Positions 8,382 to 17,517 of a DNA stretch of 26,678 nucleotides are shown one piece after another. The notes beneath the pieces are model-generated. The model saw nothing but the letters and a program-made list of their open reading frames with translations, was not told the DNA's origin and did no database searches. The number at the start of each line of letters is the position of its first letter. Within the stretch, counting starts at the first letter, position 1. Both the position numbers and the translations under genes were made by a program. This stretch comes from Bacteroidales bacterium UBA2295 (lineage in GTDB: Bacteria > Bacteroidota > Bacteroidia > Bacteroidales > Tenuifilaceae): the NCBI GenBank assembly GCA_002345825.1, contig DDWD01000011.1, forward strand, positions 1-26,678, read 5' to 3'.

Positions 8382-8942
8382 ATGTATAAAGCAGTAATCA
8401 TAGGTGGTTCAGCAGGGAGTTTTCAGGTAATAACCCGAATATTGAGTTCATTACCAGCTAATTTTCCACTGCCCGTGCTGCTTAGCCTGCACAGGCTAAA
8501 GCATGTACGTAGCGGTTTTGTTGAAGCCCTTTCAATAAAATCGGCCATTCCTGTGATTGAACCTTTCGATAAGGATCAGATTAAACCTGGGAAAGCCTAC
8601 CTTGCCCCGGCAAACTACCATATGTTTATTGAGCTGGGCAACAAGATCGCTCTATCCACTGAGCCTCCTGTTAACCACTCCAGGCCCTCAATCGACCTAT
8701 CGTTCGTTACTGCTGCTCAGGTGTACCGCGAAAAGCTAATCGGCATAATACTCTCCGGAGCCAATAAGGATGGTGCATATGGGCTCAAAAAGATTTGCGA
8801 CAACGGCGGGATTACCATCGTTCAGGATCCAATAGAATGCCAGGTGAAAACGATGACCGAATCGGCACTCAAAATAACCAAGGTCGACCATATTATGAAA
8901 ACCGACCAAATTATCAGATTTTTACAAAACATTAAACAATAG
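8382..8942 (+). CDS. cheB: CheB-type methylesterase, stand-alone catalytic domain
   Basis: A 186-residue CheB methylesterase domain, the enzyme that removes methyl groups from (or deamidates) receptor glutamates. The catalytic triad is visible: Ser10 in GGSAGS, His37 in LSLHR and Asp130 in SGANKDGA. The N-terminal receiver domain of classical CheB (about 350 residues) is absent, so activity cannot be controlled by CheA phosphorylation in the usual way. This agrees with the lack of cheA in the operon. It begins 11 nt after the degenerate cheR and pairs logically with the intact CheR. Stand-alone CheB domains of this size are common in Bacteroidota. Confidence 0.92.
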   Translation: MYKAVIIGGSAGSFQVITRILSSLPANFPLPVLLSLHRLKHVRSGFVEALSIKSAIPVIEPFDKDQIKPGKAYLAPANYHMFIELGNKIALSTEPPVNHSRPSIDLSFVTAAQVYREKLIGIILSGANKDGAYGLKKICDNGGITIVQDPIECQVKTMTESALKITKVDHIMKTDQIIRFLQNIKQ

Positions 8943-8952
8943 TAGATGCCCT

Positions 8953-9756
8953 ATGAAAATCTTCTCTAAAACCTCAAGATTTAGCTACGGCATCCTTTTG
9001 GTATTGCTGGTAATTAGCATATCGGGCACATTTTTTAGCCTTCACAACCAAATAATCCAGTCGCAGGGAGAAACCTCGCTGCTGGCGGTAATCTTTACGG
9101 TTGCATCCATTGCCCTCGCAATTCTGATTTTTCAGAAACTTTTGGCAAGCACCACCTTGATGAACAACACCAGCAGGGAGCTGGAACAACTAAAAAATAC
9201 CATCAAGGAAAATCAAAGAAGTAAGGAAAAGGAAGAGGAAGAAAAGGCCGCGATGGAGCAGCAAGTAACCATAGACTACCAGAGTGAAGCCAGTAGCCTA
9301 ATTCCCGTTGAGAAATTTGAGAACCAAGAGAAGTTTCTGGAGAAGTTGCTATCGAATATTGCTAAAACAAACGATATTGTTCAGTCCATAGCTTTCACCA
9401 AGAACAGTGAAACCGATATGTTCGAGATGATTGCATCCTACGCCTATTTTTCGGAAAGCGAACCGCCAACCTTTGCCGAGGGTGAAACCCTCCCCGGACA
9501 AGTGGCAAAAAACAAGGTGGTGCTCAACCTCACAGAGGTTCCCGACGATTACATAACGGTACTATCTGGATTGGGAAAAGGATCTCCAAAACATCTGCTT
9601 ATTGTACCAATAATCAATAAGGACAATACGACTGTAGGTGTTCTGGAATTTGCTTCGTTTACACAATTTAGTGCCGAAAAGGTGAAAATTTTCGAACAAC
9701 TTGGCCATATACTGGACGAGCAACTAACTACAATTGGCAACAGTACAGAGGAATAA
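8953..9756 (+). CDS. Membrane-anchored GAF domain protein
   Basis: A 267-residue protein with two N-terminal membrane helices (about 12-32 and 42-64), a highly charged coiled coil (about 70-105, rich in Lys/Glu), and a GAF domain (about 115-258). The GAF domain shares a distinctive segment with the sensor at 5135 and the phosphatase at 9758: a motif of the form PDDYITVLSGLG followed by LLIVP and GVLEFAS. The extracytoplasmic loop is only a few residues, so any ligand is probably cytoplasmic. There is no catalytic domain. It lies 10 nt after cheB and is separated by a single base from the phosphatase gene, suggesting coupled expression. A role as accessory subunit of the phosphatase or sensor is inferred. 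Confidence 0.75.
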   Translation: MKIFSKTSRFSYGILLVLLVISISGTFFSLHNQIIQSQGETSLLAVIFTVASIALAILIFQKLLASTTLMNNTSRELEQLKNTIKENQRSKEKEEEEKAAMEQQVTIDYQSEASSLIPVEKFENQEKFLEKLLSNIAKTNDIVQSIAFTKNSETDMFEMIASYAYFSESEPPTFAEGETLPGQVAKNKVVLNLTEVPDDYITVLSGLGKGSPKHLLIVPIINKDNTTVGVLEFASFTQFSAEKVKIFEQLGHILDEQLTTIGNSTEE

Positions 9757-9757
9757 T

Positions 9758-12370
9758 ATGACAAATCATAACATCACCTCATCAGAGAATTCACGCAGAG
9801 CAATAATCCAAAGAGTTATTGTTGCGGGAGTTGTGGGTTTAGTAGCCCTAATTGCCGCCTGGATATTAGAATTTACCATGCAAGAGGTGCCCTTTTCACT
9901 AAAGGGCATTGGCACCATTCATAAGGCAAACCCCTCGCTATGGCTACTCAATCTACTTCCCCTGTTACTTATCTACATCACCTATATCACCGTAAAACGT
10001 CATCAGGAGAAGGTTTCGTTTTTGGAAGAGGAGCTTCGGCAAAAAGATCAGGACATCAACAAAAACGCCCTATTTGCAAAAACCATTGGCGAGGGCAACT
10101 ATAAGGCACCCTTCCAAATTAGCGATGAGGATGATATCCTAGGGAAATCGCTTCTGGTAATGCGCGACAACCTGCTTGAAAACAATAAGAAAGAAGCTGA
10201 ACAGAATTGGATATCGAAAGGCAAGGATGATGTTTCGTACATACTAAGGCTACATAATAACCTCGAGGAGCTATCGTACGAGGTACTAGTTAAGCTCATC
10301 AAGTATATCAGCATTATTCAGGGGGCACTTTATCTATACAACGAGGAGAAGGACGTACTAGTTAACCTGGCCACCTATGCATACAACCGGAAAAAGTTTA
10401 TAAACCAAGAGTTTAGGATTGGGGAAGGGCTTATTGGGCAGTGTGCCTACGAACAGGACATTATTTATCGCACTGAGATACCCGATGACTACGTAACCAT
10501 AACCTCTGGAATTTTAGGCGACAAGAAACCCAAAAGCATTCTTATAGTACCATTGGTTACTGACGAGAAGCTGCAAGGGGTTATTGAATTTGCCTCACTC
10601 GACGACCACATACCAGAGCTCACCATCCGTTTCCTCAGAGAGATGGGTGAGATTATTGCACGCACCATCTTTAACCTTCGCATCAACCAAAAAACGGAGA
10701 AGTTGCTGTTTGAAGCACAGCAAATGACCCAAGAACTGAAGGAGAACGAAGAGGAGCTTCGGCAGAATGCCGAGGAGATGAGGGCAACTCACGAAGAGCT
10801 AGAAAACTCCAATCTTCAGCTTGAGTCGAAGATTCAAGAGGTGGAGAATGCGCAGAAAAGGTTACACTCGTTGCTGGAGAACGCCTCGGAAATTATATCA
10901 ATTTACAGCAGTAGCCAAAAACTAACATACATAAGCCCTTCGGTTACTAAAATTTTAGGATATACTCCGCAGGAAATGATGGGCGGCAAGGATATGGATA
11001 GGCTAACCCGCAGAGGGGAGCAGGACATCAACGAGATGTTCCAAAAACTACTCGAATCGCCCATGGTGCCCATCACCATTCAGTATACCTTTATGAAAAA
11101 GGATGGCACCAAGCTATTCCTTGAGGTTACTGGCCGAAATTTACTTGACGACCCAGCCATAAACGGTATTATTCTCAACTCTCAGGATATTACTGAGCGT
11201 AAACGAGCCGAGAAGGAAGAGCGTATGCGTAGCAAGATGCAGGCCCTTTCCGAAAACTCGCCCGATATGATTATGCGCCTGAATACCAGCGGGCAGTTCT
11301 TTTACGCCAACCCTATGGTTGAAGAGTACCTAGGCATACCCGTTAAAGATTTGATAAACCAAACCCTCAACTCGGTCGATCTGAACGAAGTTTTATCAAA
11401 CTTTTTTAAGGAAACAATAAAAAGCATAAAGACTACTAAGGCAAAAATTGAAAGCGATTTAACCTTCGACTCAAAGCTTGGCGAAACCATTATGCATATC
11501 TCGGCCATTCCCGAGTTCAACGAGAATGAGCTGGAAACCATACTCTTTGTGAGCCACGATATAACTGAGGCTAAACGTATTGAGTTGGAAATTCAGGATA
11601 AGAACCGTAAAATCACCGAGAGTATAAATTACGCACAGCGCATACAAACCTCCATCCTTCCAAACAATCGTATTATAAGACAATACCTACCAAAATCGTT
11701 TATTTACTACAAACCCCGCGATGTGGTAAGTGGAGACTTCCCCTGGTTTTTCGTTAAGGAGGATTACATCTATATTTCAGCCGTTGACTGTACCGGGCAT
11801 GGCGTTCCTGGGGCGCTTCTCTCGTTCATCGGGTACTTCACGCTGAACAATGTAGTTGACCATGATGCGGGTTATTCTGCAAGCAAAGTGCTTGATCTAC
11901 TTCACTATGGCGTACGAAAAACCCTGAAGCAGGATAGGCCCGATGCTGATGCCCGCGATGGAATGGACATAGCGCTTTGCAAAATAAATCTGAAACGAAA
12001 AGAACTTCAGTACTCTGGTGCACACAGGCCACTGTATTTATTAAGAGACAATGAGTTGCAGGAATTCAAAGGCGATCGTAAGGCCATTGGTGGAATTCCT
12101 CACCCCAAAAAGGAGGAGAAAGATTTTACCAACTACACCCTTGAATTAAAACCCAACGATAAAATATTTTTCTTCTCAGACGGAATGCCTGACCAAATTG
12201 GAGGAGAGAACAACCGAAAGTACAGCCCAGCAAGGGTTAGAGAGCTAATTATGGAGAATCAATCGCTCACAATGCCTCAGTTTAACGACCTGTTTGCAAA
12301 GGATTTTGAGGCATATATGGGTAACAATAAGCAAATTGATGACGTTCTACTAATAGGAATTCAATTCTAA
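9758..12370 (+). CDS. Membrane SpoIIE/PP2C phosphatase with HAMP-like, GAF and two PAS domains (SiaA-like role)
   Basis: An 870-residue protein predicted to dephosphorylate a Ser/Thr-phosphorylated partner, most likely the SiaC homologue encoded downstream. Two membrane helices lie at about 15-35 and 58-78. They are followed by a HAMP-like stretch (about 110-150), GAF (about 165-315), a coiled coil with EEELRQNAEEMRATHEELE (331-349), PAS1 (about 370-480), PAS2 (about 497-610) and a SpoIIE-type PP2C domain (about 620-870). Metal-binding motifs are present: SGDF with Asp660, AVDCTGHGVPGALLS, ARDGMDIA, FSDGMPDQ and the final QIDDVLLIGI. The start ATG lies one base after the previous stop; the in-frame TTG at 9734 inside the preceding gene is unlikely. 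SiaA of Pseudomonas aeruginosa is also a membrane HAMP-PP2C phosphatase, but the GAF and PAS domains here are additional. Confidence 0.88.
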   Translation: MTNHNITSSENSRRAIIQRVIVAGVVGLVALIAAWILEFTMQEVPFSLKGIGTIHKANPSLWLLNLLPLLLIYITYITVKRHQEKVSFLEEELRQKDQDINKNALFAKTIGEGNYKAPFQISDEDDILGKSLLVMRDNLLENNKKEAEQNWISKGKDDVSYILRLHNNLEELSYEVLVKLIKYISIIQGALYLYNEEKDVLVNLATYAYNRKKFINQEFRIGEGLIGQCAYEQDIIYRTEIPDDYVTITSGILGDKKPKSILIVPLVTDEKLQGVIEFASLDDHIPELTIRFLREMGEIIARTIFNLRINQKTEKLLFEAQQMTQELKENEEELRQNAEEMRATHEELENSNLQLESKIQEVENAQKRLHSLLENASEIISIYSSSQKLTYISPSVTKILGYTPQEMMGGKDMDRLTRRGEQDINEMFQKLLESPMVPITIQYTFMKKDGTKLFLEVTGRNLLDDPAINGIILNSQDITERKRAEKEERMRSKMQALSENSPDMIMRLNTSGQFFYANPMVEEYLGIPVKDLINQTLNSVDLNEVLSNFFKETIKSIKTTKAKIESDLTFDSKLGETIMHISAIPEFNENELETILFVSHDITEAKRIELEIQDKNRKITESINYAQRIQTSILPNNRIIRQYLPKSFIYYKPRDVVSGDFPWFFVKEDYIYISAVDCTGHGVPGALLSFIGYFTLNNVVDHDAGYSASKVLDLLHYGVRKTLKQDRPDADARDGMDIALCKINLKRKELQYSGAHRPLYLLRDNELQEFKGDRKAIGGIPHPKKEEKDFTNYTLELKPNDKIFFFSDGMPDQIGGENNRKYSPARVRELIMENQSLTMPQFNDLFAKDFEAYMGNNKQIDDVLLIGIQF

Positions 12371-12408
12371 ATTGATTATTATCGGTAAATTATTTAATTT
12401 TACGGGCT

Positions 12409-12984
12409 ATGGATAAAAGAAATGTTAAAGGTTTTCTGGAGTTTGTATACGACTTTTACAAGTCGATGAAAGCTCACGAAATCACCCTTGTGTACGAGGG
12501 CGAAATAACGCACCAGATCACCAAGGCCTTCACCTCTCTCACCGAATCGAATATGGCCAAAGAGGAGGAGTCGAACTCGGTGCAAAAGAAGGTATTCCAT
12601 GTTATGGTTGAGTGCCTGCAAAACATCAGTAAGCACGCCGACAGCTTTGGCTCCGACGACTTCCTGTTTGCTGGCAGGGGCATCTTCATGGTGAGCAAAG
12701 GCGAAATCGAGTATCATGTTACCACTGGAAATGTGATTGAAAACTTGAAAATTGATGAGCTTACCAAGATCCTCGATCACATCAACACGCTCGACAAGGA
12801 TGGGCTTAAAGAGCTCTACAAAACGCAAATGCGCGAGGGAAGGCTTTCGGAGAAAGGTGGTGCTGGCCTGGGCTTTATTGATATTGCCCGCAAAACTGGT
12901 CGTAAACTCGATTACCACTTCCTCCCCATCGATGAGGAAACACATTTTTTTATTCTAACCTCAACCATTTCCCGAAACGAGTAA
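12409..12984 (+). CDS. siaB: SiaB family protein kinase (HATPase fold)
   Basis: A 191-residue protein with a GHKL/HATPase fold. In Pseudomonas aeruginosa, SiaB phosphorylates SiaC on a threonine and SiaA reverses this. Visible signatures are the N-box VFHVMVECLQNISKHAD with Glu68 and Asn72, and the G-box GGAGLG at 150-155 followed by FIDIARKTG. Length matches SiaB and other partner-switching kinases of the SpoIIAB/RsbW kind. It follows the phosphatase by 38 nt and precedes the SiaC homologue by 11 nt, giving phosphatase-kinase-substrate order as in siaABC. The shadow open frame on the opposite strand is dismissed because the N- and G-boxes are on this strand. Confidence 0.87.
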   Translation: MDKRNVKGFLEFVYDFYKSMKAHEITLVYEGEITHQITKAFTSLTESNMAKEEESNSVQKKVFHVMVECLQNISKHADSFGSDDFLFAGRGIFMVSKGEIEYHVTTGNVIENLKIDELTKILDHINTLDKDGLKELYKTQMREGRLSEKGGAGLGFIDIARKTGRKLDYHFLPIDEETHFFILTSTISRNE

Positions 12985-12995
12985 ATAATTGAGTT

Positions 12996-13379
12996 ATGGA
13001 AACCATAAAGATCCTGGGTACGGACGATACCCCCACTGTAATTCTTGATGCTGAAAACGACATCTTTGAGATCTCAGGCCGTTCGCTGCCCGAAGATGTA
13101 ACAGCCTTTTACGACCCAATACTGAACTGGCTCGACGAGTACGCAACAAGTCCAAATGCAAAAACCGTTTTCACCTTTAAGCTGGTGTACTTTAACACGG
13201 CAAGTTCCAAGTTGCTTCTTGATATCCTCATGAAACTAGAGGAGATGCATGAGGACGATAAGGATATTCTCGTGAAATGGTACTACCCTGAGGATGACGA
13301 GGATATGCAGGAGGCTGGTGAAGAATACGCCGACATCGTTGATGTTCCCTTCGAGCAGGTTAGCTACACCTTAAGCTAG
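12996..13379 (+). CDS. siaC: SiaC family regulatory phosphoprotein (DUF1987)
   Basis: A 127-residue small protein of the DUF1987/SiaC family, an anti-anti-sigma-like fold. The known member in P. aeruginosa binds and activates the diguanylate cyclase SiaD when unphosphorylated, and is phosphorylated by SiaB. Here the segment FKLVYFNTASSK places Thr68 in the position and context of the reported phosphorylated threonine. The conserved opening (ILGTDDTPTVILDAENDIFEISGRSLPED) and the acidic second half are typical. No GGDEF gene is present, so the partner must differ; the ABC transporter starting 52 nt downstream and the GAF/PAS proteins are the nearest candidates. Family membership is confident; the phosphosite is by analogy. 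Confidence 0.88.
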   Translation: METIKILGTDDTPTVILDAENDIFEISGRSLPEDVTAFYDPILNWLDEYATSPNAKTVFTFKLVYFNTASSKLLLDILMKLEEMHEDDKDILVKWYYPEDDEDMQEAGEEYADIVDVPFEQVSYTLS

Positions 13380-13431
13380 CACCAGTATCATAGTTTTACT
13401 CTACAAACAGAGAACCTACTAATACTTAGCA

Positions 13432-16400
13432 ATGAGTGAGGAAATTCTCAAGGCTTTAATGCAACTCTTTGCAATAATTGCAAAGCAGGACGAAGGTGTT
13501 GAATCTAACGAGCGTGATTACGTTGTGAATTTCCTTATGCAGCAAGTAAACGATGAGGCTGTTGAGGAGTATATAAAGCTATTCGATCAGCATGCAGGCC
13601 TAAACGAGGACAAAAGCGATGAGGAGGACGGCCAGCCCAAAAAAGTGAAGCTTACCTCGGTTAAAGATTCGGTTAAAATTCTAGGGATATGTAAAAAGAT
13701 TAACAAAACCCTAACCCAAAAACAAAAGGTAGTTGTGCTAGTTCGACTATTTGAACTAGTGAATGCCGACCGAAAATTTACCGATCAGCGTATGGCCATT
13801 ATTAATACTGTGGCCGACGTATTTAAGCTCTCGAAAGAAGAATTTACCGATATTGAGAATTTCGTTATTAACAACGACCCCAACGAGCTCGACTTCTCCA
13901 GCATCCTCACAATTCATGATAGGCCAGAGGTGGGAAACCATTGTAAACATATTCCCACCGAAGCACTCAATGGATTCCTCTTTATTTTGCAGATAAAAAG
14001 CGAGGATCTTTACTTCCTCCGCTACACCGGCCATGAGGATATTTTTCTCAACGGCCTACCAATCAACAATAAACGCATATATCTTTTTGCCAACGGTAGC
14101 TCTATAAAACTACCCAAAGGCAAACCCATTTACTACACCGATGTTGTAGCTCACTATCTAGCCGATTCCACCAGTGTACGAATTTCATATAGCGTACAAG
14201 ATGTTGGTTTTAAATTCAAATCGGGAGACATTGGCCTTCGCAATATAAGTTTCAACGAAGAACAGGGAAAACTTATTGGTATTATGGGTGCCAGCGGAGC
14301 TGGCAAAACCACGCTACTCAACGTACTAGCTGGTATCGAAGCACCCACATCTGGACACGTAAAAATAAATGGGATTGACCTTCACAGAGAGAGCGACCAG
14401 CTTGAAGGGGTTATTGGAGTTATTCCGCAAGACGATTTGTTAATTGAGGAACTTACAGTTTTCCAGAACCTTTACTACAATGCCAAGCTCTGCTTCAAGG
14501 ATAAATCGGACGAGGAGCTAACCGAGCTTGTCCATAAGACCCTTCAGAACCTGGGCCTTTACGAGCGAAAAGACTTGAAGGTTGGTTCCCCCCTCAATAA
14601 GATGATCTCTGGAGGTCAACGAAAAAGGTTAAACATTGCCCTGGAGCTAATCCGCGAACCAGCCATCCTTTTTGTCGATGAGCCCACATCAGGCTTATCA
14701 TCGCGCGACTCAGAGAATGTGATGGACCTACTTAGGGAACTTACCCTGAAGGGAAAACTGATCTTTGTTGTTATCCACCAGCCATCATCTGACATCTTCA
14801 AGATGTTCGACAATATGATGATTCTGGATACCGGCGGGTACATGATATACTATGGCAATCCCGTGGAGTCGGTGATGTATTTCAAACGGCTCGACATGCA
14901 GATCAACAGCGATCAGGGGGAATGTCCAACCTGCGGTAACGTAAACCCCGAGCTAATATTCAACATAATTGAGGCAAAGGTAGTAGACGAATTTGGAAGG
15001 TACACTCCAATACGCAAGGTATCGCCACCCAAATGGGAGGAGTATTTTAGCGAAAACATTAAGCTCAAGGGGGTACAGGACGAGAGTGAGCCACCGCCCA
15101 AGTCGCTCAATATACCATCGCGATTAAAGCAATTTTTCATATACACCACCCGCGATTTCTTATCGAAAGTAAGCAACACGCAGTACATTGTACTTAACCT
15201 GCTTGAGACCCCAATTCTAGGATTTATTCTTGCATACGTTATTCGGTATATTGCCGATCCTAACTCCGATGTTTACGTATTTAGCGAGAACGAGAATATT
15301 CCCATATACATATTCATGGCCTTAATTGTTGCCCTGTTCATTGGGCTAACCGTTAGTGCCGAAGAAATTTTTAGGGACAGGAAACTCTTGAAACGGGAGG
15401 CTTTCCTCAACCTAAGCCGTACGTCGTATTTATTCAGCAAGATATCTATTCTGGTTGTTCTCTCGGCTATTCAAAGCATCACTTTTGTTCTTATTGCCAA
15501 CGGCATTCTGCAGCTCTGGGGTATGAACTTTGAGTACTGGTTGATACTGTTTTCCACTGCCGTATTTGCCAATATGCTGGGGCTAAATATTTCAGCCACA
15601 TTTAACTCGGCTGTTACTATTTACATTGTAATCCCATTGGTAATGATCCCAATGATGGTGCTATCGGGAGCCATGTTCAGCTTCGACAAGTTGAATAGGG
15701 CTGTTGGTAGTTTTGGTAGAGTTCCGATGATTGCAGAGTTTATGGTTACCAAGTGGGGCTACGAGGCACTTGTGGTGCATCAGTTCAAAGACAATGAGTT
15801 TCATAAGAATTTTTACGACATTGAGAAGATTGAGCGAAACGCCGATTACAAAACCGTTTACTACATCCCTGAACTTGAAAAAATTGTTACTCAGAACCTC
15901 GAGCTAATTGACACATACAAAGAGGACAAGAAGAAACAAGCTAAGTTTGAAGAGAACCTATTGGTCCTGCGCAATTCACTATTTAAGGAGGTGAACTTTC
16001 TTGCTCCCGCTATCCCTTACAGCTATTTGGATAGTCTTAGTATAGGCACTTTTGATCTAGAAACCGCCTATGCAACCCTCGACTATCTGGATGAGTTAAA
16101 AAAGCATTACAGTAAAATATTTCAGAAAGCGAACCAAAGGCGCGATAACATTATCTCACACCTAATATCTACAAATCCGAAACTTTACCACGCCAAACGA
16201 CAAGCGTATCACAATGAAAGCATTACTGATTTGGCTACCAAAAAATTTGAGAAAAATAAAATTCTCCAATACAAGGGCGAACTTGTACAGCAGTACGATC
16301 CCATATACCGAGATCCAATACCCAACCATAGTTTAGATTTCCGCTCGCACTTCCTCGCCCCGCGCAAGCATCTGCTTGGTAATTATTACGATACATTTTG

Positions 16401-16521
16401 GTTCAATATTTGCTTTATATGGTTCATGACAGCAATTCTATACATCACTTTATACTTCGAAGCGCTTAAGAAGCTAATTGATTTTTTTGGTAAAATTAAG
16501 CTGCCCAAACTCGGAAAATAA
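13432..16521 (+). CDS. ABCG-like ABC transporter with TerB-like and FHA-like N-terminal regions
   Basis: A 1029-residue fusion of ATPase and permease in the order ATPase-membrane domain, as in ABCG/White half-transporters. Residues 1-150 are helical and acidic and resemble TerB-like domains. About 155-245 look like an FHA-type beta-sandwich (IFLNGLPINNKRIYLFANGSSIK). The ATPase has Walker A GASGAGKTT (286-294), signature ISGGQ (392-396) and Walker B ending in Asp416-Glu417. CPTCG (498-502) sits in the linker. Five membrane helices span about 585-770, followed by a long segment of about 220 residues (about 770-990) rich in Lys, Glu and Tyr, and a last helix near 998-1020. ABCG proteins normally lack the N-terminal domains and are about 600 residues. 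Sitting directly after siaC, it may be the controlled output. The substrate is unknown. Confidence 0.85.
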   Translation: MSEEILKALMQLFAIIAKQDEGVESNERDYVVNFLMQQVNDEAVEEYIKLFDQHAGLNEDKSDEEDGQPKKVKLTSVKDSVKILGICKKINKTLTQKQKVVVLVRLFELVNADRKFTDQRMAIINTVADVFKLSKEEFTDIENFVINNDPNELDFSSILTIHDRPEVGNHCKHIPTEALNGFLFILQIKSEDLYFLRYTGHEDIFLNGLPINNKRIYLFANGSSIKLPKGKPIYYTDVVAHYLADSTSVRISYSVQDVGFKFKSGDIGLRNISFNEEQGKLIGIMGASGAGKTTLLNVLAGIEAPTSGHVKINGIDLHRESDQLEGVIGVIPQDDLLIEELTVFQNLYYNAKLCFKDKSDEELTELVHKTLQNLGLYERKDLKVGSPLNKMISGGQRKRLNIALELIREPAILFVDEPTSGLSSRDSENVMDLLRELTLKGKLIFVVIHQPSSDIFKMFDNMMILDTGGYMIYYGNPVESVMYFKRLDMQINSDQGECPTCGNVNPELIFNIIEAKVVDEFGRYTPIRKVSPPKWEEYFSENIKLKGVQDESEPPPKSLNIPSRLKQFFIYTTRDFLSKVSNTQYIVLNLLETPILGFILAYVIRYIADPNSDVYVFSENENIPIYIFMALIVALFIGLTVSAEEIFRDRKLLKREAFLNLSRTSYLFSKISILVVLSAIQSITFVLIANGILQLWGMNFEYWLILFSTAVFANMLGLNISATFNSAVTIYIVIPLVMIPMMVLSGAMFSFDKLNRAVGSFGRVPMIAEFMVTKWGYEALVVHQFKDNEFHKNFYDIEKIERNADYKTVYYIPELEKIVTQNLELIDTYKEDKKKQAKFEENLLVLRNSLFKEVNFLAPAIPYSYLDSLSIGTFDLETAYATLDYLDELKKHYSKIFQKANQRRDNIISHLISTNPKLYHAKRQAYHNESITDLATKKFEKNKILQYKGELVQQYDPIYRDPIPNHSLDFRSHFLAPRKHLLGNYYDTFWFNICFIWFMTAILYITLYFEALKKLIDFFGKIKLPKLGK

Positions 16522-16583
16522 TTTTTTTTATATCTTTACTTGACAGAACCAAGGCTAAGAACTAATAATAATTACCTTTAGCT

Positions 16584-17498
16584 ATGCATAAAAGACTAAT
16601 TCTCATACTATCTATAGTTTTACTAGCCACTTCATCTTGCCGATTTTTCAACTCGGAGCGCAATAATAGCAGCGAGGAGTTTGATATCCCCGATGAGCTG
16701 CTTGACGAAAAACCGCTAGAAATAGCCTCAGAAGTAATTGACGAAATGATTCAAAACGTATCGTCACCCGTTGAAACAGCCGCACTTATTAAGGGATTAA
16801 ACGTACCTTTTAATCGCGAGTATATAGCCGAAACTAAGTATGAGAAGAATCTGAACACAAGTTTTCAGAAAGCCATTGGACTAGGGATTTATGGAGCAGG
16901 GCTAGGCTATATTAATATGTACGAGCGCACCTCAATGGTTATTAACTACATTACTATAATCAAGTCGCTTGCCGATGGTATTCAGGTGGGTCAGTTCTTC
17001 GATTTTTCCACGCTAAACCGAATTGCCACGAACAAGGAAAACCTTGATTCTCTTATGCTTATCTCGCAACAAAGTTTCAACAGGATAGACAACTATCTTC
17101 GCGAAACCAACAGGCCACACCTAAGCATCGTTATTGTTTCTGGCGTTTGGATTGAGGGCCTTTACATCTCTACTATGGTTGCTAAGGACACAAAAAATCC
17201 GAGGATCAACGAGATTATCGGAGAACAAAAGGTAACTATGAACAGCCTAATGCTTCTGCTTAACAATTACAAAAGAGATCCAAGCATCGCCAAGCTAATT
17301 AAAGAACTTGAAGATCTGCAAATGCTCTATCGCGATGTAAAAATAACCTATGAATATAGCGATCCGGTTTCTGTGGAGGTGAACGGAGTTTTAACTTTCC
17401 AGCAAAACGATACCCAAACCATTCACATGTCGGATGAGACGCTAAACGATATTATTAAAAAGGTTCAGGACATTAGGAATGGCTTGCTACAAATTTAA
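16584..17498 (+). CDS. Lipoprotein of unknown function
   Basis: A 304-residue exported lipoprotein. The N-terminus MHKRLILILSIVLLATSSC is a lipoprotein signal with the modified cysteine at residue 19; an acidic Ser/Asn-rich tether follows. The mature part is mainly helical, with a conserved-looking central block (FNREYIAETKYEKNLNTSFQKAIG... to about residue 200) and no known catalytic motif. The C-terminal third ends in a helix (DETLNDIIKKVQDIRNGLLQI). It follows the ABC transporter by 62 nt and precedes a second exported protein by 19 nt, so it is probably an envelope component or cargo-handling partner of that transporter. I do not recognise the family. The lipobox is clear; the function is not. 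Confidence 0.75.
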   Translation: MHKRLILILSIVLLATSSCRFFNSERNNSSEEFDIPDELLDEKPLEIASEVIDEMIQNVSSPVETAALIKGLNVPFNREYIAETKYEKNLNTSFQKAIGLGIYGAGLGYINMYERTSMVINYITIIKSLADGIQVGQFFDFSTLNRIATNKENLDSLMLISQQSFNRIDNYLRETNRPHLSIVIVSGVWIEGLYISTMVAKDTKNPRINEIIGEQKVTMNSLMLLLNNYKRDPSIAKLIKELEDLQMLYRDVKITYEYSDPVSVEVNGVLTFQQNDTQTIHMSDETLNDIIKKVQDIRNGLLQI

Positions 17499-17517
17499 CT
17501 CAGAAATTTTTGGAACT

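Noticed and set aside
12400..12945. 181-residue open frame on the minus strand opposite the SiaB gene
   Set aside because: It mirrors a clearly coding plus-strand gene with N-box and G-box motifs and has no recognisable features of its own.
16573..16580. TACCTTTA as a promoter for the lipoprotein gene
   Set aside because: The final G is missing, no TTG lies at 19-21 nt, and the box is only three bases from the ATG; the gene is more likely co-transcribed with the transporter.
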